Assembly (NCBI GenBank): GCA_945910005.1
Contig: OX246747.1
Span: forward strand, 17,509,010-17,573,009
DNA from: Isoperla grammatica
Lineage: Eukaryota > Arthropoda > Insecta > Plecoptera > Perlodidae
Direction: 5' to 3'
Length of the DNA stretch: 64,000 bases
The notes below the pieces were generated by a model. That model was not told where the DNA came from and did no database searches. It worked only from the letters and a program-made list of their open reading frames with translations. The number at the start of each line of letters is the position of its first letter. Positions within the stretch are counted from its first letter, which is position 1. Positions 38,801 to 52,600 of the stretch are shown piece after piece. The translations under genes were made by a program, and so were the position numbers.

Positions 38801-39898
38801 AGTTTACGTATAAAAGCGTAGTCTCCGAAGTGAAGTGTCATAGACATATAAACGCAATTATCCTAGAGAAGGCGGAGTTTCTTGCAGTTCTGTATATTTC
38901 TACTAATAGAGAGTTTAATGCTAATCACGACGGAGTGTTCTTCTTAATTAAACATACCCACGTCTTCTATCAAATCAAGAGTTTACGTATAAAAGCGTAG
39001 TCTTTGAAGTGAAATGGTATGGACATATAAACGCAATTATCTAAGAAAAGGCGGAGTTTCTTGCAGTTCTGTGTATTCCTGCTAATAGAGAGTCTTATGC
39101 TTATAACGACGGAGTGTTTAACTTAATTAAACATATCCACGTCTTCTATCAAATCAAGAGTTAACGTGTAAATGCGTAATCTAAGAAGTAAAGTGTCATA
39201 GACATATAAACGCAATTATCCTAGAGAAGGCGGAGTTTCTTGCAGTTCTGTATATTTCTACTAATAGAAAGTCTAATGCCAATCACGACGGAGTGTTCAA
39301 CTCAATTAAACATACCCACGTCTTCTATCAAATCAAGAGTTAACATGTAAAAGCGTAGTCTCCGAAGTGAAGTGTCATAGACATTTAAACGCAATTATCC
39401 TAGAGAAGGCGGAGTTTCTTGCAGTTCTGTATATTCCTGCTAATAAAGAGTTTAATGCCAATCACGACTGAGTGTTCAACTCAATAAAACATACCCACGT
39501 CTTCTATCAAATCAAGAGTTTACGTTTAAAAGCGTAGTCTCCGAAGTGAAGTGTCATAGACATATAAACCTAATTATCTTAGACAAGGCGGAGTTTCTTG
39601 CAGTTCTGTATATTCCTGCTAATAGAGTGTCGTTTGCATAACGACGGAGTGTTGAAATCAATTAAACATACCTACGTCTTCTATCAAATCAAGAGTTTAC
39701 ATGTAAAAGCGTAGTCTCCGAAGTGAAGTGTCATAGACATATAAACCTAATTATCTTAGAGAAGGCGGAGTTTCTTGCAGTTCTGTATATTCCTGCTAAT
39801 AGAGTGTCGTATGCCAATAACGACGGAGTGTTAGAATCAATTAAATATACCCACGTCTTCTATCAAATCAAGAGTTTACATGTAAAAGCGTAGTCTCC
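26832..39898 (+). repeat. Second copy of the 13-kb duplication (partner of 2331-15205)
   Basis: Unit by unit this follows 2331-15205. The offset changes only by small steps: 24501 at the start, 24677 after about 28985 (this copy keeps the 177-bp unit missing near 4306), 24682 after the 5-bp difference before delta, and 24693 after the 12-bp deletion that the 13424 unit carries and this copy lacks. Markers are beta 27190, alpha 29520, delta 32559, gamma 37742 and beta 38643. It holds the fullest cycle in the window (gamma 26111 to gamma 37742, ~11.6 kb). The right end is at a deletion junction at about 39910. Confidence 0.88.
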
Positions 39899-42226
39899 AA
39901 AGTGTAGTGGTAGACATTTAAACGCAATTATCTTAGAGAAGGCGGAGTTTCTTGCAGTTCTGTATATTCCTGCTAATAGAAGGTCTAATGCCAATGACGA
40001 CGTAGTTTTGAACTCAATTAAACATACCCACGTCTTCTATCAAATCAAGAGTTTACATGTAAAAGCGTAGTCTCCGAAGTGAAGTGTCATAGACATATAA
40101 ACGCAATTATCTTAGAGAAGGCGGAGTTTTTGCAGTTCTGTATATTCCTGCTAATAGAGGGTCTAATGCCAATAACGACGGAGTGTTCAACTCCATTAAA
40201 CATACACACGTCTTCTATCAAATCAAGAGTTTACGTATAAAAGCGTAGTCTCCGAAATGTAGTGGTATGGACATATAAACGCAATTATCTTAGAGAAGGC
40301 AGAGTTTCTTGCAGTTCTGTATATTCCTGCTAATAGAAAATCTAATGCCAATTACGACGGAGTAATCAACTCAATTAATTATATCCACGTCTTCTATCAA
40401 ATCAAGAGTTTACATGTAAAAGCGTAGTCTCCGAAGTGAAGTGTCATAGACATATAAACGCAATTATCTAAGAGAAGGCGGAGTTTCTTGCAGTTCTGTG
40501 TATTCCTGCTAATAGAAGGTCTAATGCCAATATTGACAGAGTGTTCAACTCAATTAAACATACCCACGTATTCTATCAAATCAAGAGTTTACGTATAAAA
40601 GAATTGACTCCGAAGTGTAGTGGTATGGACATATAAACGCAATTATCTTAGAGAAGACGGAGTTTCTTGCAGTTCTGTATATTCCTGCTATTAGAGGGTC
40701 TATTGCCAATAACGACGAAGTGTTCAACTTAATTAAACATACCCACGTATTCTATCAAATCAAGAGTTTACGTATAAAAGCGTAGTCTCCGAAGTGAAGT
40801 GTCATAGACATATAAACGCAATTATCTAAGAGAAGGCGGAGTTTCTTGCAGTTCTGTGTATTCCTGCTAATAGAATGTCTAATGCCAATTACGATGGAGT
40901 GTTCAACTTAATTAAACATACCCACGTCGTCTATCAAATCAAGAGTTTACGTATAAAAGCGTAGTCCCCGAAGTGTAGTGGTACCGTATGGACATATAAA
41001 CGCAATTATCTAAGAGAAGGCGGAGTTTCTTGCAGTTCTGTATATTCCTGCTAATAAAGGGTCTAATGTTTATTACGACGGATTGTTCAAATCAATTAAA
41101 CTAACCCACGTCTTCTATCAAATCAAGAGTTTACCTATAAAAGCGAAGTCTCCGAAGTGAAGAGTCATAGACATATAAACGCAATTATCTTAGAGAAGGC
41201 GGAGTTTCTTGCAGTTCTGTATATTCCTGCTAATAGAGGGTCTAATGCCAATAACGACGGAGTGTTCAACTCAATTAACCATATCTACGTCTTTTATCAA
41301 ATCAAGAGTTTACGTATAAAAACGTTGTCTTTGAAGTGAAGTGGTATGGAAATATAAACGCAATTATCTAAGAGAAGGCGGAGTTTCTTGCAGTTCTGTG
41401 TATTACTGCTAATAGAGGGTCTATTGCCAAAAACGACGGAGTGTTCAACTCAATTAAACATATCCACGTCTTCAATCAAATCAAGAGTTTACGTGTAAAT
41501 GCGTTATCTACGAAGTGAAGTGTCATAGACATATAAACGCAATTATCCTAGAGAAGGCGGAGTTTCTTGCAGTTCTGTATATTCCTACTAATAGAGAGTC
41601 TAATGTTTATCACGACGGAGTGTTCAATTTAATTAAACATACCCACGTCTTCTATCAAATCAAGAGTTTACATGTAAAAGCGTAGTCTCCGAAGTGAAGT
41701 GTCATAGACATATAAACGCAATTATCCTAGAGAAGGCGGAGTTTCTTGCAGTTCTGTATATTCCTGCTAATAAAGAGTCTTATGCCAATCACGACGGAGT
41801 GTTCAACTTAATTAAACATACCCACGTCTTCTATCAAATCAAGAGTTTACGTATAAAAGCGTAGTCTCCGAAGTGAAGTGTCATAGACATATAAACCTAA
41901 TTATCTTAGAGAAGGCGGAGTTTCTTGCAGTTCTGTATATTCCTGCTAATAGAGTGTCGTATGCCAATAACGACGGAGTGTTGAAATCAATAAACATACC
42001 CACGTCTTCTATCAAATCAAGAGTTTACATGTAAAAGCGTAGTCTCCAAAGTGTAGTGGTATGGACATATAAACGCAATTATCTTAGAGAAGGTGGAGCT
42101 TCTTGCAGTTCTGTAGATTCCTGCTAATAGAGGGTCTTATGCTAATAACGACAGAGTGTTCAACTCCATTAAACATACCCACGTCTTCTATCAAATCAAG
42201 AGTTTACGTATAAAAGCGTAGTCTCC
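39899..42226 (+). repeat. Satellite stretch following a 7-unit deletion
   Basis: Thirteen units starting with a hybrid unit whose head reads aaagtgtagtggtagacatttaaacgc. Compared with 46991-48420, about 1.25 kb (seven units, with alpha and a gaagggtagtg pair) is missing at this join. The rest runs through delta at 40970 and matches 48.4-49.7 kb at offset 8343, and later units correspond to 33.8 kb. It holds nothing but monomers. Confidence 0.83.
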
Positions 42227-45200
42227 GAAGTGTAGTGGTATGGACATATAAACGCAATTATCTTAGAGAAGGCAGAGTTTCTTGCAGTTCTGTATATTCC
42301 TGCTAATAGCGGGTCTAATGCCAATAACGACGGAGTGTTCAACTTAATTAAACATACCCACGTCTTCTATCAAATCAAGAGTTTACATGTAAAAGCATAG
42401 TCTCCGAAGTGTGGTGGTATGGACATATAAACGCAATTATCTTAGAGAAGGCAGAGTTTCTTGCAGTTCTGTATATTCCTGCTAATAGCAAGTCTAATGC
42501 CAATAACGACGGAGTGTTCAACTTAATTAAACATACCCACGTCTTCTATCAAATCAAGAGTTTACATGTAAAAGCATAGTCTCCGAAGTGTAGTGGTATG
42601 GACATATAAACGCAATTATCTTAGAGAAGGGGGAGCTTCTTGCAGTTCTGTATATTCCTAGTAATAGAGGGTCTAATGCCAATAACGACGGATTGTTCAA
42701 ATCAATTAAACAAACCCACGTCTTCTATCAAATCAAGAGTTTACGTATAAAAGCGTAGTCTCCGAAGTGAAATGTCATAGACATATAAACGCAATTATCT
42801 TAGAGAAGGCGGAGTTTCTTGCAGTTCTGTGTATTTCTGCTAATAGAGGGTCTAATGCCAATTACAATGAAGTGTTCAACTAAATTAAACATACCCACGT
42901 CTTCTATCAAATCAAGAGTTTACGTGTAAAAGCGTAGTCTCCGAAGTAAAGTGTCATAGACATATAAACGCAATTATCCTAGAGAAGGCGGAGTTTCTTG
43001 CAGTTCTGAGTATTTTTGCTAATAGGGGGTCTAATGCTTATAACGACGGAGTGTTCAACTTAATTAAACATACCCACGTATTCTATCAAATCAAGAGTTT
43101 ACGTATAAAAGCGTTGTCTCCGAAGGGTAGTGTCATGGACTTAACGCAATTATCTTAGAGAAGGCGGAGCTTCTTGCAGTTCTGTATATTCCTGCTAATA
43201 GAGGGTCTAATGCTTATAACGACGGAGTGTTGAACTCAATTAAACATACCCACATCTTCTATCAAATCAAGAGTTTACATGTAAAAGCGTAGTCTCCGAA
43301 GTGAAGTGGTATGGACATATAAACGCAATTATCTTAGAGAAGGCGGAGCTTCTTGCAGTTCTGTATTGTCTTGCTAAAAGAGAGTCTAATGCCAATTACG
43401 ACAGAGTGTTCAACTCAATTAAACATACCCACGTCGTCGATCAAATCAAGAGTTTACGTATAAAAGCGTAGTCTCCGAAGTGTAGTGGTACCGTATGGAC
43501 ATATAAACACAATTATCTTAGAGAAGGCGGAGTTTTTTGCAGTTCTGTATATTCCTGCTAATAGAGGGTCTAATGCCAATAACGACGGAGTGTTCAACTC
43601 CATTAAACATGCCCACGTCTTCTATCAAATCAAGAGTTTACGTATAAAAGCGTAGTCTCCGAAGTGTAGTGGTATGGACATATAAACGCAATTATCTTAG
43701 AGAAGGCAGAGTTTCTCGCAGTTCTGTATATTCCTGCTAATAGCGGGTCTAATGCCAATAACGACGGAGTGTTCAACTTAATTAAACATACCCACGTCTT
43801 CTATCAAATCAAGAGTTTACATGTAAAAGCATAGTCTCCGAAGTGTAGTGGTATGGACATATAAACGCAATTATCTTAGAGAAGGCGGAGCTTCTTGCAG
43901 TTCTGTATATTCCTGGTAATAGAAGGTCTAATGCCAATAACGACGGAGTGTTCAACTCAATTAACAATATCCACGTCTTCTATCAAATCAAGAGTTTACA
44001 TGTAAAAGCGTAGTTTCCGGAGTGAAATGTCATAGACATATAAACGCAATTATCTAAGAGAAGGCGGAGTTTCTTGCAGTTCTGTGTATTCCTGCTAATA
44101 GAAGGTCTAATGCCAATAACGACGGAGTGTTCAACTCAATTAAACATACCCACGTATTCTATCAAATCAAGAGTTTACGTATAAAAGCATTGACTCCGAA
44201 GTGTAGTGGTATGGACATATAAACGCAATTATCTTAGAGAAGGCGGAGTTTCTTGCAGTTCTGTATATTCCTGCAAATAGAGGGTCTAATGCCAATAACG
44301 ACGGAGTGTTCTTCTCAATTAAACATACCCACGTCTTCTATCAAATCAAGAGTTTACGTATAAAAGCGTAGTCTTTGAAGTGAAGTGGTATGGACATATA
44401 AACGCAATTATCTAAGAGAAGGCGGAGTTTCTTGCAGTTCTGTGTATTCCTGCTAATAGAGAGTCTTATGCTTATAACGACGGAGTGTTTAACTTAATTA
44501 AACATATCCACGTCTTCTATCAAATCAAGAGTTAACGTGTAAATGCGTAATCTAAGAAGTGAAGTGTCATAGACATATAAACGCAATTATCCTAGAGAAG
44601 GCGGAGTTTCTTGCAGTTCTGTATATTTCTACTAATAGAAAGTCTAATGCCAATCACGACGGAGTGTTCAACTCAATTAAACATACCCACGTCTTCTATC
44701 AAATCAAGAGTTAACATGTAAAAGCGTAGTCTCCGAAGTGAAGTGTCATAGACATTTAAACGCAATTATCCTAGAGAAGGCGAAGTTTCTTGCAGTTCTG
44801 TATATTCCTGCTAATAAAGACTTTAATGCCAATCCGAAGTGAAGTGTCATAGACATATAAACGCAATTATCTAAGAGAAGGCGGAGTTTCTTGCAGTTCT
44901 GTGTATTCCTGCTAATAGAATGTCTAATGCCAATTACGATGGAGTGTTGAACTCAATTAAACAGACCCACGTATTCTATCAAATCAAGAGTTTACGTATA
45001 AATGCGTAGTCTCCGAAGTGAAGTGTCATAGACATATAAACGCAATTATCTAAGAGAAGAGCGGAGTTTCTTGCAGTTCTGTGTATTCCTGCTAAAAGAG
45101 GGTCAAATGTTTATTACGATGGAGTTTTCAACTTAATTAAACATACCCACGTCGTCTATCAAATCAAGAGTTTACGTATAAAAGCTTAGTCTCCGAAGTG

Positions 45201-48200
45201 TAGTGGTACCGTATGGACATATAAACGCAATTATCTACGAGAAGGCGGAGTTTCTTGCAGTTCTGTGTATTCCTGCTAATAGAGGGTCTAATGCCAATAA
45301 CGACGGATTGTTCAAATCAATTAAACTAACCCACGTCTTCTATCAAATCAAGAGTTTACGTATAAAAGCGTAGTCTCCGAAGTGAAGTGTCATAGACATA
45401 TAAACGCAATTATCCTAGAGAAGGCGGAGTTTCTTGCAGTTCTGTATATTCCTGCTAATTAAGAGTTTAATGCCAATCACGACGGAGTGTTCAACCCAAT
45501 TAAATATACCCACGTCTTCTATCAAATCAAGAGTTTACATGTAAAAGCATAGTCTCCGAAGTGTAGTGGTATGGACATATAAACGCAATTATCTTAGAGA
45601 AGGCGGAGCTTCTTGCAGTTCTGTATATTCCTGCTAAAAGAGGGTCTAATGCCAATAACGACGGAGTGTTCAACTCAATTAACCATATCCACGTCTTCTA
45701 TCAAATCAAGAGTTTACATGTAAAAGCGTGGTCTCCGAAGTGAAGTGTCATAGACATATAAACGCAATTATCTAAGAGAAGGCGGAGTTTTTTGCAGTTC
45801 TGTGTATTCTTGCTAATAGAAGGTCTAATGTTGATAACGACGGATTGTTCAAATCAATTAAACTAACCCACGTCTTCAATCAAATCAAGAGTTTACGTAT
45901 AAAAGCGTTGTCTCCGAAGTGAAGTGTCATAGACATATAAACGCAATTATCTTAGAGAAGGCGGAGTTTCTTGCAGTTCTGTATATTCCTGCAAATAGAG
46001 GGTCTAATGCCAATAACGACGGAGTGTTCTTCTCAATTAAACATACCCACGTCTTCTATCAAATCAAGAGTTTACGTATAAAAGCGTAGTCTTTGAAGTG
46101 AAGTGGTATGGACATATAAACGCAATTATCTAAGAGAAGGCGGAGTTTCTTGCAGTTCTGTGTATTCCTGCTAATAGAGAGTCTTATGCTTATAACGACG
46201 GAGTGTTTAACTTAATTAAACATATCCACGTCTTCTATCAAATCAAGAGTTAACGTGTAAATGCGTAATCTAAGAAGTGAAGTGTCATAGACATATAAAC
46301 GCAATTATCCTAGAGAAGGCGGAGTTTCTTGCAGTTCTGTATATTTCTACTAATAGAAAGTCTAATGCCAATCACGACGGAGTGTTCAACTCAATTAAAC
46401 ATACCCACGTCTTCTATCAAATCAAGAGTTAACATGTAAAAGCGTAGTCTCCGAAGTGAAGTGTCATAGACATTTAAACGCAATTATCCTAGAGAAGGCG
46501 AAGTTTCTTGCAGTTCTGTATATTCCTGCTAATAAAGACTTTAATGCCAATCACGACGGAGTGTTCAACTCAATAAAACATACCCACGTCTTCTATCAAA
46601 TCAAAAGTTTACGTTTAAAAGCGTAGTCTCCGAAGTGAAGTGTCATAGACATATAAACCTAATTATCTTAGACAAGGCGGAGTTTCTTGCAGTTCTGTAT
46701 ATTCCTGCTAATAGAGTGTCGTTTGCATAACGACGGAGTGTTGAAATCAATTAAACATACCTACGTCTTCTATCAAATCAAGAGTTTACATGTAAAAGCG
46801 TAGTCTCCGAAGTGAAGTGTCATAGACATATAAACCTAATTATCTTAGAGAAGGCGGAGTTTCTTGCAGTTCTGTATATTCCTGCTAATAGAGTGTCGTA
46901 TGCCAATAACGACGGAGTGTTAGAATCAATTAAATATACCCACGTCTTCTATCAAATCAAGAGTTTACATGTAAAAGCGTAGTCTCCAAAGTGTAGTGGT
47001 ATGGACATATAAACGCAATTATCTTAGAGAAGGCGGAGCGTCTTGCAGTTCTGTATATTCCTGCTAATAGAAGGTCTAATGCCAATAACGATGGAGTGTT
47101 GAACTCAATTAAACATGCCCACATCTTCTATCAAATCAAGAGTTTACATGTAAAAGCGTAGTCTCCGAAGTGTAGTGGTATGGACATATAAACGCAATTA
47201 TCTTAGAGAAGGCGGAGCTTCTTGCAGTTCTGTATATTCCTGCTAATAGAGAGTCTAATGCCAATTACGACGGAGTGTTCAACTTACTTAAAAATACCCA
47301 CGTCGCCGATCAAATCAAGAGTTTACGTATAAAAGCGTAGTCTCCGAAGTGTAGTGGTACCGTATGGACATGTAAACGCAATTATCTTAGAGAAGGCGGA
47401 GTTTCTTGCAGTTCTGTATATTTCTGCTAAAAGAGGGTCTAATGCCAATAACGACGGAGTGTTCAACTCAATTAACCATATCCACGTCTTCTATCAAATC
47501 AAGAGTTTACGTGTAAAAGCGTAGTCTCCGAAGTGAAGTGTCATAGACATATACACGCAATTATCTAAGAGAAGGCGTAGTTTCTTGCAGTTCTGTATAT
47601 TCCTGCTCATAGAGGGTCTAATGCCAATAACGACAAAGTGTTCAACTCAATTAACCATATACACGTCTTCTATCAAATCAAGAGTCTACATGTAAAAGCG
47701 TAATCTACGAAGTGAAGTGTCATAGACATATAAACGCAATTATCCTAGAGAAGGCGGAGTTTCTTGCAGTTCTGTGTATTCCTGCTAATAGAAGGTCAAA
47801 TGCCAATAACGAAGGAGTGTTCAACTCAAATAAACATACCCACGTATTCTATCAAATCAAGAGTTTACGTATAAAAGCGTTGACTCCGAAGTGTAGTGGT
47901 ATGGACATATAAACGCAATTATCTTAGAGAAGGCGGAGTTTCTTGCAGTTCTGAGTATTTCTGCATATAGAGGGTCTAATGTTTATAACGACGGAGTGTT
48001 CAACTTAATTAAACATACCCACGTATTCTATCAAATCAAGAGTTTACGTATAAAAGCGTTTTCTCCGAAGGGTAGTGTCATGGACTTAACGCAATTATCT
48101 TAGAGAAAGCGGAGTTTCTTGCAGTTCTGTATATTCCTTCTAATAGAGAGTCTAATGCCAATCACGACGGAGTGTTCAACTTAATTAAACATACCCACGT

Positions 48201-49675
48201 ATTCTATCAAATCAAGAGTTTACGTATAAAAGCGTTGTCTCCGAAGGGTAGTGTCATGGACTTAACGCAATTATCTTAGAGAAAGTGGAGTTTCTTGCAG
48301 TTCTGTATATTCTAGCTAATAGAGGGTCTATTGCCAATAACGACGGAGTGTTGAACTTAATTAAACATACCCACGTCTTCTATCAAATCAAGAGTTTACA
48401 TGTAAAAGCGTAGTCTCCGAAGTGAAGTGTCATAGATATATAAACGCAATTATCTTAGAGAAGGCGGAGTTTTTGCAGTTCTGTATATTCCTGCTAATAG
48501 AGGGTCTAATGCCAATAACGACGGAGTGTTCAACTCCATTAAACATACCCACGTCTTCTATCAAATCAAAAGTTTACGTATAAAAGCGTAGTCTCCGAAA
48601 TGTAGTGGTATGGACATATAAACGCAATTATCTTAGAGAAGGCAGAGTTTCTTGCAGTTCTGTATATTCCTGCTAATAGAAAATCTAATGCCAATTACGA
48701 CGGAGTAATCAACTCAATTAACCATATCCACGTCTTCTATCAAATCAAGAGTTTACATGTAAAAGCGTAGTCTCCGAAGTGAAGTGTCATAGACATATAA
48801 ACGCAATTATCTAAGAGAAGGCGGAGTTTCTTGCAGTTCTGTGAATTCCTGCTAATAGAAGGTCTAATGCTTATAACGACGGAGTGTTCAACTCAATTAA
48901 ACATACCCACGTATTCTATCAAATCAAGAGTTTACGTATAAAAGAATTGACTCCGAAGTGTAGTGGTATGGACATATAAACGCAATTATCTTAGAGAAGA
49001 CGGAGTTTCTTGCAGTTCTGTATATTCCTGCTATTAGAGGGTCTATTGCCAATAACGACGAAGTGTTCAACTTAATTAAACATACCCACGTATTCTATCA
49101 AATCAAGAGTTTACGTATAAAAGCGTAGTCTCCGAAGTGAAGTGTCATAGACATATAAACGCAATTATCTAAGAGAAGGCGGAGTTTCTTGCAGTTCTGT
49201 GTATTCCTGCTAATAGAGGGTCTAATGCCAATTACGATGGAGTGTTCAACTTAATAAAACATACCCACGTCGTCTATCAAATCAAGAGTTTACGTATAAA
49301 AGCGTAGTCTCCGAAGTGTAGTGGTACCGTATGGACATATAAACGCAATTATCTAAGAGAAGGCGGAGTTTCTTGCAGTTCTGTATATTCCTGCTAATAA
49401 AGGGTCTAATATTTATTACGACGGATTGTTCAAATCAATTAAACTAACCCACGTCTTCTATCAAATCAAGAGTTTACCTATAAAAGCGTAGTCTCCGAAG
49501 TGAAGAGTCATAGACATATAAACGCAATTATCTTAGAAAAGGCGGAGTTTCTTGCAGTTCTGTATATTCCTGCTAATAGAAAGTCTAATGCCAATAACGA
49601 CGGAGTGTTCAACTCAATTAACCATATCCACGTCTTCTATCAAATCAAGAGTTTACGTATAAAAACGTTGTCTTT
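42227..49675 (+). repeat. HOR block C, first copy (7.45 kb)
   Basis: A complete gamma (43477), beta (45195), alpha (47346), delta (49313) cycle. It matches the next block at offset 7449 up to about 44260, 6811 from about 44970 to 48420, and 6990 afterwards. The first change is a 638-bp insertion here (three full units and one 101-bp truncated unit) resembling 46.0-46.5 kb. The second is a 179-bp unit lacking here at about 48420 but present at about 55237. The unit at 46990-47160 reads ggagcgtcttgcag, a private change. Confidence 0.87.
44735..44835 (+). repeat. Truncated monomer (101 bp)
   Basis: The unit starts normally and reaches gactttaatgccaatc, then runs directly into cgaagtgaagtg, the start of the next unit. 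The last 78 bp are missing. The left flank would continue aatcacgacgg and the right flank is normally preceded by gtctc, so the join shares only tc. It is one of two clear out-of-register breaks in the window and lies within the 638-bp insertion of block C first copy. Confidence 0.92.
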
Positions 49676-52600
49676 GAAGTGAAGTGGTATGGAAATATAA
49701 ACGCAATTATCTTAGAGAAGGTGGAGCTTCTTGCAGTTCTGTATATTCCTGCTAATAGCGGGTCTAATGCCAATAACGACGGAGTGTTCAACTTAATTAA
49801 ACATACCCACGTCTTCTATCAAATCAAGAGTTTACATGTAAAAGCATAGTCTCCGAAGTGTGGTGGTATGGACATATAAACGCAATTATCTTAGAGAAGG
49901 CAGAGTTTCTTGCAGTTCTGTATATTCCTGCTAATAGCAAGTCTAATGCCAATAACGACGGAGTGTTCAACTTAATTAAACATACCCACGTCTTCTATCA
50001 AATCAAGAGTTTACATGTAAAAGCATAGTCTCCGAAGTGTAGTGGTATGGACATATAAACGCAATTATCTTAGAGAAGGGGGAGCTTCTCGCAGTTCTGT
50101 ATATTCCTAGAAATAGAGGGTCTAATGCCAATAACGACGGATTGTTCAAATCAATTAAACAAACCCACGTCTTCTATCAAATCAAGAGTTTACGTATAAA
50201 AGCGTAGTCTCCGAAGTGAAATGTCATAGACATATAAACGCAATTATCTTAGAGAAGGCGGAGTTTCTTGCAGTTCTGTGTATTTCTGCTAATATAGGGG
50301 CTAATGCCAATTACAATGGAGTGTTCAACTAAATTAAACATACCCACGTCTTCTATCAAATCAAGAGTTTACGTGTAAAAGCGTAGTCTCCGAAGTGAAG
50401 TGTCATAGACATATAAACGCAATTATCCTAGAGAAGGCGGAGTTTCTTGCAGTTCTGAGTATTTCTGCTAATAGAGGGTCTAATGCTTATAACGACGGAG
50501 TGTTCAACTTAATTAAACATACCCACGTATTCTATCAAATCAAGAGTTTACGTATAAAAGCGTTGTCTCCGAAGGGTAGTGTCATGGACTTAACGCAATT
50601 ATCTTAGAGAAGGCGGAGCTTCTTGCAGTTCTGTATATTCCTGCTAATAGATGGTCTAATGCTAATAACGACGGAGTGTTGAACTCAATTAAACATACCC
50701 ACATCTTCTATCAAATCAAGAGTTTACATGTAAAAGCGAAGTCTCCGAAGTGAAGTGGTATGGACATATAAACGCAATTATCTTAGAGAAGGCGGAGCTT
50801 CTTGCAGTTCTGTATATTCTTGCTAAAAGAGAGTCTAATGCCAATTACGACAGAGTGTTCAACTCAATTAAACATACCCACGTCGTCGATCAAATCAAGA
50901 GTTTACGTATAAAAGCGTAGTCTCCGAAGTGTAGTGGTACCGTATGGACATATAAACACAATTATCTTAGAGAAGGCGGAGTTTTTTGCAGTTCTGTATA
51001 TTCCTGCTAATAGAGGGTCTAATGCCAATAACGACGGATTGTTCAACTCCATTAAACATGCCCACGTCTTCTATCAAATCAAGAGTTTACGTATAAAAGC
51101 GTAGTCTCCGAAGTGTAGTGGTATGGACATATAAACGCAATTATCTTAGAGAAGGCAGAGTTTCTCGCAGTTCTGTATATTCCTGCTAATAGCGGGTCTA
51201 ATGCCAATAACGACGGAGTGTTCAACTTAATTAAACATACCCACGTCTTCTATCAAATCAAGAGTTTACATGTAAAAGCATAGTCTCCGAAGTGTAGTGG
51301 TATGGACATATAAACGCAATTATCTTAGAGAAGGCGGAGCTTCTTGCAGTTCTGTATATTCCTGGTAATAGAAGGTCTAATGCCAATAACGACGGAGTGT
51401 TCAACTCAATTAACAATATCCACGTCTTCTATCAAATCAAGAGTTTACATGTAAAAGCGTAGTTTCCGGAGTGAAATGTCATAGACATATAAACGCAATT
51501 ATCTAAGAGAAGGCGGAGTTTCTTGCAGTTCTGTGTATTCCTGCTAATAGAAGGTCTAATGCCAATAACGACGGAGTGTTCAACTCAATTAAACATACCC
51601 ACGTATTCTATCAAATCAAGAGTTTACGTATAAAAGCATTGACTCCGAAGTGTAGTGGTATGGACATATAAACGCAATTATCTTAGAGAAGGCGGAGTTT
51701 CTTGCAGTTCTGTATATTCCTGCTAATAGAGGGTCTATTGCCAATTACGACAAAGTGTTGAACTCAATTAAACAGACCCACGTATTCTATCAAATCAAGA
51801 GTTTACGTATAAATGCGTAGTCTCCGAAGTGAAGTGTCATAGACATATAAACGCAATTATCTAAGAGAAGAGCGGAGTTTCTTGCAGTTCTGTGTATTCC
51901 TGCTAAAAGAGGGTCAAATGCTTATTACGATGGAGTTTTCAACTTAATTAAACATACCCACGTCGTCTATCAAATCAAGAGTTTACGTATAAAAGCTTAG
52001 TCTCCGAAGTGTAGTGGTACCGTATGGACATATAAACGCAATTATCTACGAAAAGGCGGAGTTTCTTGCAGTTCTGTGTATTCCTGCTAATAGAGGGTCT
52101 AATGCCAATAACGACGGATTGTTCAAATCAATTAAACTAACCCACGTCTTCTATCAAATCAAGAGTTTACGTATAAAAGCGTAGTCTCCGAAGTGAAGTG
52201 TCATAGACATATAAACGCAATTATCCTAGAGAAGGCGGAGTTTCTTGCAGTTCTGTATATTCCTGCTAATAAAGAGTTTAATGCCAATCACGACGGAGTG
52301 TTCAACTCAATTAAATATACCCACGTCTTCTATCAAATCAAGAGTTTACATGTAAAAGCATAGTCTCCGAAGTGTAGTGGTATGGACATATAAACGCAAT
52401 TATCTTAGAGAAGGCGGAGCTTCTTGCAGTTCTGTATATTCCTGCTAAAAGAGGGTCTAATGCCAATAACGACGGAGTGTTCAACTCAATTAACCATATC
52501 CACGTCTTCTATCAAATCAAGAGTTTACATGTAAAAGCGTGGTCTCCGAAGTGAAGTGTCATAGACATATAAACGCAATTATCTAAGAGAAGGCGGAGTT

